Origin: JAZKIX01 sp040384645 | Lineage (GTDB): Bacteria > Pseudomonadota > Gammaproteobacteria > Burkholderiales > Burkholderiaceae_D | DNA length: 12,724 nt | Reading direction: 5' to 3' | NCBI GenBank assembly: GCA_040384645.1 | Contig: JAZKIX010000120.1 | Span: 1 to 12,724 of the forward strand | In this document: positions 6,991-12,724 of the stretch, piece after piece | Layout: every line of letters starts with the position of its first letter | Position numbering within the stretch: position 1 is the stretch's first letter | Notes under the pieces: model-generated | The model's database searches: none | What the model saw: only the letters and a program-made list of their open reading frames with translations | What the model was told of the DNA's origin: nothing | Translations under genes and position numbers: made by a program

Positions 6991-7167
6991 TTAGGCGCTG
7001 CTACTGCTGCAAGTGCTGCTGCAAGTGCTGCTGCAAGTACTGCTGCAAGTACTGCTACTGCCTGCAGAAGTAATCTCACTAACGTACATGAACTCTGAAT
7101 CAGCAGAGCTGATTTCAGCGGAAATGTAATAGCTTAAGCTTGAATCGACAGAGCCAATTTCTTTCAT
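6991..7167 (-). CDS. Azole (TOMM) RiPP precursor peptide with four SSTC repeats
   Basis: A 58-residue peptide. Residues 1-36 are an acidic, Ser-rich leader beginning MKEIGSVDSS and ending SEITSAG. Residues 37-57 are 21 consecutive Ser/Thr/Cys residues (13 Ser, 4 Thr, 4 Cys), including four tandem SSTC units at 38-53 (Cys 41, 45, 49, 53); the last residue is Ala58. Such a core is the expected substrate of a YcaO cyclodehydratase, and YcaO and SagB-type oxidase genes lie upstream on the same strand. ATG 7167 is chosen over the in-frame ATG 7209 because a GAGG lies 8 nt upstream of it, and because the upstream extension (MAILAYYFYK) is hydrophobic and unlike a leader. Cleavage may fall near the SAG/SSS junction, but this is a guess. 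I do not recognise it as a named TOMM. Confidence 0.85.
   Translation of the reverse strand: MKEIGSVDSSLSYYISAEISSADSEFMYVSEITSAGSSSTCSSTCSSTCSSTCSSSSA
7009..7056 (-). repeat. Four 12-bp tandem repeats encoding SSTC
   Basis: Four exact-length 12-bp units, each encoding Ser-Ser-Thr-Cys. In coding direction, the first two units are AGCAGTACTTGC and the last two AGCAGCACTTGC, so they differ only by a silent change in the second codon. The pairing of identical neighbours fits recent duplication of single units or of the pair. The array lies entirely inside the precursor core. Confidence 0.93.
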
Positions 7168-7175
7168 CTTAATTT

Positions 7176-7179
7176 CCTC
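7176..7179 (-). promoter_or_regulatory. Shine-Dalgarno that fixes the precursor start
   Basis: GAGG on the minus strand (in the context AAAGAGGAAATTAAG) is 8 nt from ATG 7167. The alternative ATG 7209 has no comparable site, which supports the 58-residue product. Confidence 0.75.
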
Positions 7180-7185
7180 TTTATA

Positions 7186-7214
7186 AAAATAGTAAGCCAA
7201 AATGGCCATTTCAA
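7186..7214 (-). promoter_or_regulatory. Candidate precursor-specific promoter
   Basis: TTGAAA (7214-7209) is separated by exactly 17 nt from TATTTT (7191-7186) on the minus strand. The -35 overlaps the stop codon of the GNAT gene. The predicted start near 7179 would leave only about 12 nt of leader and begin at the Shine-Dalgarno, which is tight. Plausible but weak. Confidence 0.3.
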
Positions 7215-7885
7215 TTACCCGATGATGTTTTATCGGGTAACACCACCCGAACTGCTGAAAGCAGTTCGGGATTCAACGACAACGTCATTTTTTCGAAACA
7301 GCGTTCATATAAATCACCTTTTAAAAAATGCATTTTCTCGGTAACTTTGAACGATAACTTCGAATAAAGAGACTTTGCCGGAGAACTCGCCTCATCAACC
7401 ACCAAGGAACATCGGCTATAACCTTGCTTGATGACTTCCGCCAATTGTGCTGTGATCAAAAATTCTGCGATTCCTCGCCGTCGCGCTTTCGGCAATACTG
7501 AAAGATGAGAAATATGTACCTCACCTATATCTGGAGCGGACAAAATACTGGATATATGACGCGATTTTGTGAGTATCTTTATGCCCGCTATAAAACCAAA
7601 AAATGTGAAAATATTAGAAAGTGTTTCTTTACTTAAACGCTCATATTTTTTTCGGTCATATACGCCAATTGTTCCAACCGGCATATCGTCATCGTACGCA
7701 AGAAAAATATTATTGAAACCGCAAAATCCTTTTCCAGACAAATACTCAAAACGAATAAAATCAACTGCTGAAGTACTTTTTCTTTGGTAACTAAAATCGT
7801 AAAGTGTCTCGCCACTTTCATACAGCATCTTCACAACCATTTCATGATCGCCTGGTTTTGCGGATGCAATAGATAATTGATGAAT
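7211..7885 (-). CDS. GNAT-family N-acetyltransferase, apparent ATT start
   Basis: A cytosolic acetyl-CoA-dependent acetyltransferase. Motif A is visible as HISHLSVLPKARRRGIAEFL, with RRRGIA in the position of the usual Q/RxxGxG/A loop, followed by SLVVDEASSPAKSLYSKLSF (motif B). The first ATG (7840) would cut into the first strand and helix of the fold; the frame is open further upstream and reads IHQLSIASAKPGDHEMVV, a normal GNAT beginning. No in-frame ATG, GTG or TTG lies after the upstream TAG (7909-7907), but an ATT at 7885 sits 6 nt after a perfect GGAGG. From ATT the protein is 224 residues. Its role may be N-terminal acetylation of the processed peptide, as known for the GNAT of goadsporin, or self-protection; both are inferences from context. 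Confidence 0.75.
   Translation of the reverse strand: MHQLSIASAKPGDHEMVVKMLYESGETLYDFSYQRKSTSAVDFIRFEYLSGKGFCGFNNIFLAYDDDMPVGTIGVYDRKKYERLSKETLSNIFTFFGFIAGIKILTKSRHISSILSAPDIGEVHISHLSVLPKARRRGIAEFLITAQLAEVIKQGYSRCSLVVDEASSPAKSLYSKLSFKVTEKMHFLKGDLYERCFEKMTLSLNPELLSAVRVVLPDKTSSGN
7215..7240 (-). other. Stem-loop at the end of the GNAT gene (second of two)
   Basis: TTACCCGAT (7215-7223) and ATCGGGTAA (7232-7240) form a perfect 9-bp stem with an 8-nt loop, ending next to the GNAT stop codon (7213-7211) and 47 nt before the precursor ATG. Confidence 0.6.
7246..7270 (-). other. Stem-loop at the end of the GNAT gene (first of two)
   Basis: CCCGAACTGC (7246-7255) and GCAGTTCGGG (7261-7270) form a perfect 10-bp, GC-rich stem with a 5-nt loop. 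It lies within the GNAT codons for PELLSAVR and is followed 5 nt later by a second hairpin. Two consecutive strong hairpins at a gene end are unlikely by chance in this AT-rich region, and would protect or delimit a precursor-containing transcript. Confidence 0.6.
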
Positions 7886-7891
7886 AAGCCG

Positions 7892-7896
7892 CCTCC
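7892..7896 (-). promoter_or_regulatory. Shine-Dalgarno GGAGG ahead of the GNAT ATT codon
   Basis: A perfect GGAGG on the minus strand, 6 nt upstream of ATT 7885 and 51 nt upstream of the first ATG (7840). It makes sense only if translation starts near 7885. An in-frame ATG at 7915 is followed after one codon by TAG (7909-7907), so it cannot be the start without readthrough. Confidence 0.6.
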
Positions 7897-7921
7897 GTAA
7901 TAAACCCTAAGTCATATCCAG

Positions 7922-9025
7922 TTATCGATGCGAATACCAAAAAAATTTCTTGGATGCGATAATTACAAAAATCAATCCACTTAAAGCCAATACCAATAAA
8001 GTAAAAAATTCATCGATTAGGGTTGAATTTTGATAAACAACCCTTCTTAAAGAATGGACAAACATATTTGTAGGAAAATAGAAAACTATACTTTCTATCA
8101 GCGGAGATAAATTCTTAGCCGGAATAACTGAATCGGTCAAAAACATGATCGGCAAATTGGCGATCCCGGCAAAAGCAGTTGCCGAAGCCATTTTTTTGAA
8201 AATAGCAGAAAAGAAAAAACCTATCGACAGAAAACAAAAGACTCCAAAAATTAGCAAAACGAAGGTATATACCAGACTTATCAAATTTGTTGCTTGATAA
8301 AAACCATAAAAATAATTGCAGATTGAAATAAATACCATTCCGAATATAGTCAAAATCAATGCCCGACTCACCACGAAAGCCAATAAATAATCCAGTTTTG
8401 ACAAAGGGAAAATCTGAAACATTCGCATTGCCCCTACTTCTCTCAGCGCCACTATAGGTACGGTAAACCCAAATAAACTGATCGTAAAGATAGTCAACGC
8501 GACCAATCCTGTAATCAAAAAAGGTATGTAAGCTAAATGTTCGCCCAAAGATTTTTTTTCAATCACCTGCAATTGATAACGAAGCACAATGCCTTCTTTT
8601 GAGCGATTAAATTCTTCATTCGCCAAAGCCACAGCAGCGTATACCGACTGTTGGATTGATCGCTTCTCTGGCGATATCCTTAGTTCAAGTTGATAGGAAA
8701 CATCTGGCTCTGAAGTCTGAAATGATTTCGGAATAATCAATGTCGAGTCATTACCTGCATCCGTTACGGTGGTGATATGTCTTAGATCAAGAGGCAACTG
8801 CATTTTTTCCAGATTTTTCTTCAGCACATTCAAATACGCAATACTGTGCGCATTGTTTGCCAGGTCGGCGATAAATAGCCACTCTTTTTTGGCATCAAGC
8901 GATACGCCGCCAAAAAAGAATGACAAAGCAACGAGCAAAATAAATGGATAGGCGAATGTCCAAAATACGGCAGACTTTTCACGAAAATATATTTGCAATT
9001 CAAGAAATGTCAAATACCCTAGCAT
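7922..9025 (-). CDS. ABC-2 type transporter permease
   Basis: A 367-residue inner-membrane protein. A membrane segment near the N-terminus (FWTFAYPFILLVALSFFFGG, about 21-40) is followed by an extracytoplasmic domain of about 125 residues and then five hydrophobic segments, the ABC-2 exporter layout. The third segment region contains the REVGAMRMFQIFPLSK loop, which resembles the coupling-helix area of drug and peptide exporters. ATG 9025 lies 6 nt after the stop of the peptidase-ATPase gene with no strong Shine-Dalgarno, indicating translational coupling. It is the obvious membrane partner for that ATPase, and the pair probably exports the modified peptide or confers self-resistance. The coding sequence is distinctly AT-rich. 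Confidence 0.88.
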   Translation of the reverse strand: MLGYLTFLELQIYFREKSAVFWTFAYPFILLVALSFFFGGVSLDAKKEWLFIADLANNAHSIAYLNVLKKNLEKMQLPLDLRHITTVTDAGNDSTLIIPKSFQTSEPDVSYQLELRISPEKRSIQQSVYAAVALANEEFNRSKEGIVLRYQLQVIEKKSLGEHLAYIPFLITGLVALTIFTISLFGFTVPIVALREVGAMRMFQIFPLSKLDYLLAFVVSRALILTIFGMVFISICNYFYGFYQATNLISLVYTFVLLIFGVFCFLSIGFFFSAIFKKMASATAFAGIANLPIMFLTDSVIPAKNLSPLIESIVFYFPTNMFVHSLRRVVYQNSTLIDEFFTLLVLALSGLIFVIIASKKFFWYSHR

Positions 9026-9031
9026 GCTGTC

Positions 9032-11545
9032 TCAATGGTTATTGATATAGTCAAGAAAATCATCCGAGTTGGATGCGCTATAGCTGAAAGCAGATAATCC
9101 GGTGTTCTTGGCAATTTCTACCAACGCATCTTTGAAATTGGACTGGGCATAAATGACCATCGTGCCGTCTTTTAAGATATGCGAATATGCGACTCGCTGA
9201 TCAGCGGTTAGTTCTTCTTTTACGCGCGCCATCTGTGCTGGATCGGAACACTTCAATGATCCTTTGATCTCACCCACTAATTTTTTTAGAAGTGTTTTGG
9301 CATCATCATTGGCTTGAACCCGGCCAGCTTTTAGCCACGTAATCGTCGTTGAAATGTCAATATCTCTAGACGAATGCGATGCACATAGAATGGCTGTCTT
9401 TGGCTTTTTATTGCGAAGATTAGCTAATAGAGAATAAAAATTATCTGCATATCGTGCATCGAGCCCGGTACCAGGCTCATCCAATAAAATCAACTCTGGT
9501 TCGTGTGAAATCGCAATAAATAGATCAAGGCGTTGTTTTTCCCCACGTGACAGATCTTCATAGAATTTATCTAATAGCTTGTCAATTCCCAATTCGAATA
9601 CATAATTTTTATCGACTTTGCCATATAACTTCTCGTGCAACCGAACCAGCTCTTTCACTTTTATATTTCTGCTGTACGTCGATTTCTGTAACTGGGCGCC
9701 TATTTTTGAACAAATATGGTTATCTTTTAATGCAGCCAAGGCGCTTAAACCAAATAGACTGATATCGGACCGCTTACATTCCACAAGTCCAAGCACTGCA
9801 TCGAGTAGAGTTGATTTCCCTGCACCATTACCCCCGACCAGCACAACAAACTCGCCTTGATATATTGAAAGACCCTTTACAAGCAATGAAAAATTGTTTT
9901 CAAATTGGATCTCGACATGATCCACATTGACAACTACGACCTTTGCAGCGGATAAAATTTGATCGCCTGTACCGGCTTCAATAGAGTTGCTCGGGAGATT
10001 GGGCAATATCTCGTCTCTTTTAGCGAGTACAGGTGTCAACGTAGTTTCCTTTTTAAACTCGTTTTCATTGCCGTAGCAATCGATCCAGAATTTCAAGTGC
10101 GCTTGCTCCAATTGCGCAATACCGACGCTGCGTCGAATAAGGAATTTTCGTGCCTCAGCTCTGCCACCACCAAACTTTGCTGGCTTCTTTGCTATAAATT
10201 TTGCCTCAGAGATAATGAGAGGAACAAAAGTGGGGAAACGCTCCTGCAAAACGGTGTAGTCTGAACTGATTCGGAGAGATAAAAGTTTTATCTTCATTTC
10301 CTGGCCACGATAACTGGCCATTTTTAGCTTAATAATATTGAGCGATATTTTGTAATGTGCTGATTCGGCTGAATCAGGACTTAAACTGGTAAATTTCTGA
10401 ATCAAACCTTCAATATCGGCAATGTGGTAAGAAGAAATTTCTGTGTCAGGCGTCTCAAGCTCGACTTTTGAAAAAAATTGCATGAGTTTTATCTGAATCA
10501 TGCTTTCCAGTACGTTTAAATCCTCAGGACAACGTTGATACAAGTGTTCGATTTGGCTAAGCTGAGCGATGCCAAGTGCATATTCCGATCTGAGAAAACA
10601 AGCTGCTATTAAATGAAGCTGTGTTTTTTCTTCCGGGCTGATTGCGATTGCACCGTGATGATCGGCATTTTTTATTGAATTACCCCGGATTTTTTCTTCA
10701 AATCCATCTAAGCTACAAGCCGTTATTTTTTCGATAACAGTGCACCCAATTGCATTTGGCTGGTTAATTAGGGGATGGCGAAATATTTTCTTTAATGTTT
10801 CAACGCCAAATGCCTCGATGATGTAATCGATAAAGGCAATCCCTTTGATGTAAATTAAATGTGGGTTTTGCGGATAGGCATTTTTAAAAAAGTGATCATC
10901 TCCTCCGACCAAGGACAGAACGGTTCTAATGTCAGGTAGATTGGGATCTTCTTTTAATCCCGCGACAACCTCCTCGAGAGGGCGTGTCTGTCTCAAACAT
11001 TCGATGTATGTGGCAAATCCTTCATCCAGAAATCTGTTTCCGGAGTATAGAAAACAATGTGCAATTTCATGCGAAATTGTCGCCCTCTGGCTGACCCCGG
11101 AATACCCTTCCCCTTTGTATAAATTGTCTATATCTAAATGTACGAACCCTAGGCCATCGACGACCGCAATCGAAAAAGAAGCGTTTACACCGGCCGAACT
11201 TAATTCAATCAGAAATACTGGCGCTGCCTCCGCCAATTTTTCTTCGAGGAAATCGATATTTTTTTCAATTTCTTTAATAATCGGATACGAATCGCCTTCG
11301 TACTTCCCAAGCAAATATAGTGCGCCGGATCGGTTGATCGGCGTATTGCCTGAAGCGACGTCATACAAAATTTTCTCTAAGGACGAGCGCTTAATGTATC
11401 CGCGAATGTGGGTAAAACTAGCCAATGACTGCTGTAAGTCTCCGGCACAGGCTGAATCAAGTAGTGATATAGCCAATCGCTGCATTTCAGAATGCATGGT
11501 GCGACCCAAGCTATCGCTACTCAAATTCTTATCAAGCATATTCAT
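9032..11545 (-). CDS. Fusion of HExxH metallopeptidase, TPR-like region and ABC ATPase
   Basis: An 837-residue protein from ATG 11545, which overlaps the oxidase stop as ATGA; an ATG at 11575 exists but lies inside the oxidase gene. Residues about 100-270 are a gluzincin-like peptidase: TISHEIAHCF (H159, E160, H163) and FLDEGFATYIE, whose E175 is the likely third zinc ligand. Residues about 300-510 are helical and TPR-like, including a KFGGGRAEARKFL segment typical of TPR proteins. Residues about 535-755 are a complete ABC ATPase: Walker A GGNGAGKST (571-579), signature LSRGEKQRL (665-673), Walker B LILLDEP with E690, and switch His in CASHSS (H724). A C-terminal extension of about 75 residues follows. 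There is no membrane segment, so it is cytosolic. Probable role: leader removal coupled to export through the ABC-2 permease that follows. The motifs are seen directly; the role is inferred. Confidence 0.85.
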   Translation of the reverse strand: MNMLDKNLSSDSLGRTMHSEMQRLAISLLDSACAGDLQQSLASFTHIRGYIKRSSLEKILYDVASGNTPINRSGALYLLGKYEGDSYPIIKEIEKNIDFLEEKLAEAAPVFLIELSSAGVNASFSIAVVDGLGFVHLDIDNLYKGEGYSGVSQRATISHEIAHCFLYSGNRFLDEGFATYIECLRQTRPLEEVVAGLKEDPNLPDIRTVLSLVGGDDHFFKNAYPQNPHLIYIKGIAFIDYIIEAFGVETLKKIFRHPLINQPNAIGCTVIEKITACSLDGFEEKIRGNSIKNADHHGAIAISPEEKTQLHLIAACFLRSEYALGIAQLSQIEHLYQRCPEDLNVLESMIQIKLMQFFSKVELETPDTEISSYHIADIEGLIQKFTSLSPDSAESAHYKISLNIIKLKMASYRGQEMKIKLLSLRISSDYTVLQERFPTFVPLIISEAKFIAKKPAKFGGGRAEARKFLIRRSVGIAQLEQAHLKFWIDCYGNENEFKKETTLTPVLAKRDEILPNLPSNSIEAGTGDQILSAAKVVVVNVDHVEIQFENNFSLLVKGLSIYQGEFVVLVGGNGAGKSTLLDAVLGLVECKRSDISLFGLSALAALKDNHICSKIGAQLQKSTYSRNIKVKELVRLHEKLYGKVDKNYVFELGIDKLLDKFYEDLSRGEKQRLDLFIAISHEPELILLDEPGTGLDARYADNFYSLLANLRNKKPKTAILCASHSSRDIDISTTITWLKAGRVQANDDAKTLLKKLVGEIKGSLKCSDPAQMARVKEELTADQRVAYSHILKDGTMVIYAQSNFKDALVEIAKNTGLSAFSYSASNSDDFLDYINNH

Positions 11546-12414
11546 GGCCGTACAGGCTTGCCAATCATGATGCAATTAACTACAGATTCATTGACCCCAT
11601 CAACACGCAGTAATTCATCGGTTAGGCCATCGTAATACGCGCCCCAATTTAAGCTGCGCATGCCAAGGCCGGTCGCAGCAAGAGAAAAATTATTCCCCAG
11701 TAAGCCGGCTTCGAGCATGGCAAATCGGTACCCCCGCTCTTCATATTTGGTGACCGATCTTTGGAATACCGCAGTTAGGACGATAATGAGCGAAATGTCC
11801 CGGGTATAGCCGGTGCCAGTAATCTCAAAATCGGCCATGGCATTCGCTACTTTTTCTTTAGTAACGTCATCTTCAATAATGTCCAGACGGTGCTTGATCG
11901 CGTCATAGTGCGTTACACAGGGCGACAAGCCTTCACCACGCAAAATAACGGGATATATTTCTACGGGAAATAGATTGCCCGCTGAGGGATAAACCCGTTT
12001 GCGGATTTCCAGATCGGGGAATTTCGGATGGTGCTCTAAGCGATTCACACCTGCGGAGGCAGCAAGTAAATCCGATAACATCTGCAAGCTAATGGGCTCA
12101 GCACTATATTGGCGCGTAGAGCAACGACTATTTTGTATTTCCGAAAAAGACATGGCAATCTGATTCGGTTCGGGTAATTCAATTCTTGACGATAGAGGAT
12201 AACTCTTGAAATTACTGACCATTTGAGAAACATAAGGCCGGTAATTCATATAGTTTCCCACCTTAATACTTTTGTTTAGTATTGTTGATGGGAAAAATTT
12301 AGTCCTTTCATGGAACGTTTCCATATCGTCCTGGCGCTGCTGTTCAATCCGATAGCTTTGCCGATCGGTTATATGTTGTTCGATCTCGGAAAAAATAGAA
12401 ACTTTCGCGTTCAT
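11542..12414 (-). CDS. SagB/McbC-type FMN-dependent azoline oxidase
   Basis: A 290-residue flavoprotein of the nitroreductase fold that oxidises thiazolines and oxazolines to thiazoles and oxazoles. Visible family motifs: FHERTKFFP (34-42, N-terminal SagB motif), RCSTRQYSAEPISLQMLSDLL (97-117, FMN-binding start), YPSAGNLFPVEIYPV (142-156), and RFAMLEAGLLGNNFSLAATGLG (230-251, dimer and FMN helix). The TKYEERGYRFA segment carries K223-Y224, matching the Lys-Tyr pair reported as essential in McbC and BalhB, so the enzyme should be active. It starts 20 nt after the YcaO stop with only a weak GAG upstream, and ends in an ATGA overlap with the peptidase-ABC gene. In the SagBCD-type scheme it works on the peptide in complex with the YcaO enzyme. 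Confidence 0.93.
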   Translation of the reverse strand: MNAKVSIFSEIEQHITDRQSYRIEQQRQDDMETFHERTKFFPSTILNKSIKVGNYMNYRPYVSQMVSNFKSYPLSSRIELPEPNQIAMSFSEIQNSRCSTRQYSAEPISLQMLSDLLAASAGVNRLEHHPKFPDLEIRKRVYPSAGNLFPVEIYPVILRGEGLSPCVTHYDAIKHRLDIIEDDVTKEKVANAMADFEITGTGYTRDISLIIVLTAVFQRSVTKYEERGYRFAMLEAGLLGNNFSLAATGLGMRSLNWGAYYDGLTDELLRVDGVNESVVNCIMIGKPVRP

Positions 12415-12434
12415 GAATTGGCTCGAATTGTCGT

Positions 12435-12724
12435 TTATGGGAATGGATGTGGTACTACGCTCACTGGGTGAGGCATTTCTATACCGAAATGTTTAGTAAA
12501 TTGTTCCAGGCGTCTTGTATCCAGGTGTTCGAAACCTGTCCCGCAATACAATGGCTGCAAGCCTGGCACTAATACTTTCACAACGACAAATCCCGCATCG
12601 CGTAATTCATCGGTCGTCAAATCAACCGCATACACATCGAATCCCTTGGCCTTGAGCTTACTGACCATTTCGACGACTTCGGCTTGTTCGCTACCGCGCT
12701 GATCGGCACGAGGATAACGCCGCG
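12435..12724 (-). CDS. YcaO cyclodehydratase (D protein), C-terminal part
   Basis: The last 96 codons of a gene that continues beyond the window edge. The frame is open from 12724, and the visible sequence starts RRYPRADQRGSEQAEVVEM. The block DVYAVDLTTDELRDAGFVVV, then KVLVPGLQPLYCGTG and HLDTRRLEQF, is the typical C-terminal part of a YcaO enzyme. The protein ends PHPVSVVPHPFP; the PHPFP tail is the PxPxP motif that marks YcaO proteins of TOMM pathways and lies near the active site. These enzymes use ATP to phosphorylate the amide backbone and convert Cys, Ser and Thr into azolines. The ATP-binding residues and the partner (E1-like/ocin-ThiF or fused C domain) are outside the window. Confidence 0.92.
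   Translation of the reverse strand, partial: RRYPRADQRGSEQAEVVEMVSKLKAKGFDVYAVDLTTDELRDAGFVVVKVLVPGLQPLYCGTGFEHLDTRRLEQFTKHFGIEMPHPVSVVPHPFP

Noticed and set aside
7009..7056. CRISPR-like or neutral microsatellite array
   Set aside because: Units are 12 bp without spacers, in frame, and encode a coherent SSTC peptide in a gene with a good start; it is a coding repeat.
6991..7167. Precursor read as a lanthipeptide or metallothionein
   Set aside because: No lanthionine synthetase is present in the window, while YcaO and azoline oxidase genes are; four regularly spaced Cys in a Ser/Thr run fit azole formation better than metal binding.
7168..7209. Longer precursor starting at ATG 7209 (72 residues)
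   Set aside because: ATG 7167 has a well-spaced GAGG, whereas 7209 has none and would add a hydrophobic stretch unlike a RiPP leader; the DNA there fits better as untranslated leader and possible promoter.
7907..7909. Programmed amber readthrough or pyrrolysine insertion at TAG in front of the GNAT gene
   Set aside because: No supporting element is visible, and the strong GGAGG lies after the TAG, so initiation downstream explains the data more simply.
10929..11570. 213-codon plus-strand frame opposite the peptidase-ABC gene
   Set aside because: It is antisense to a clearly conserved protein with intact motifs and has no coding signature of its own.

Overview
The window looks like a betaproteobacterial chromosome, most likely Burkholderiales and possibly an Oxalobacteraceae-type genome. 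That placement is an inference from the Xni-type exonuclease, the MacA/MacB-style exporter and general codon use; no rRNA or other taxonomic marker is present. It splits into two parts: two ordinary plus-strand genes (1-2638), and a long, tightly packed minus-strand gene cluster (12724 down to 2753) that is a RiPP biosynthetic cluster of the thiazole/oxazole-modified microcin (TOMM, azole peptide) class.

Plus-strand part. A SMI1/KNR4 (SUKH-type) protein with a helical, ankyrin-like C-terminal half (348-1607) is followed by a short coding relic (1610-1738) and by an Xni-like 5'-3' exonuclease/flap endonuclease (1862-2638, TTG start). Both intact genes are preceded by copies of the same 72-bp element (139-210 and 1737-1808; 55 of 72 positions identical without gaps), each with a small hairpin at one end and an identical GCCATATACCCCC block at the other.

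Minus-strand cluster, in order of transcription: the C-terminal end of a YcaO cyclodehydratase with the diagnostic proline-rich tail (cut by the window edge at 12724); a SagB/McbC-type FMN azoline oxidase with the catalytic Lys-Tyr pair; an 837-residue fusion of an HExxH zinc peptidase, an alpha-helical TPR-like middle and an ABC ATPase; an ABC-2 membrane permease; a GNAT acetyltransferase; a 58-residue precursor peptide; then a four-gene exporter cassette (HlyD/MacA-type adaptor, MacB/LolD-type ATPase, two FtsX/MacB-type permeases). Spacings are short or overlapping (ATGA overlap between the oxidase and peptidase-ABC genes, 6 nt to the permease, 9 nt, 8-nt overlap and 3 nt in the exporter cassette). 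The genes from about 7000 to 11500 are visibly more AT-rich than the exporter cassette and the plus-strand genes, so the cluster may have been assembled from two sources.

Proposed logic: ribosomal synthesis of the precursor, whose last 22 residues are an uninterrupted Ser/Thr/Cys run (with four SSTC tandem units) plus a final Ala; heterocyclisation by YcaO and a partner protein outside the window; oxidation to azoles by the SagB enzyme; leader removal by the cytosolic peptidase that is physically part of the export ATPase; possible N-acetylation by the GNAT; and export by the ABC-2 pair and/or the MacAB-like cassette. The precursor gene is bracketed by strong stem-loops (two in the end of the GNAT gene, one just after the precursor stop), which suggests separate control of precursor mRNA. 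The most novel points are the all-Ser/Thr/Cys core, the peptidase-ABC ATPase fusion, and a GNAT gene that appears to start at ATT.
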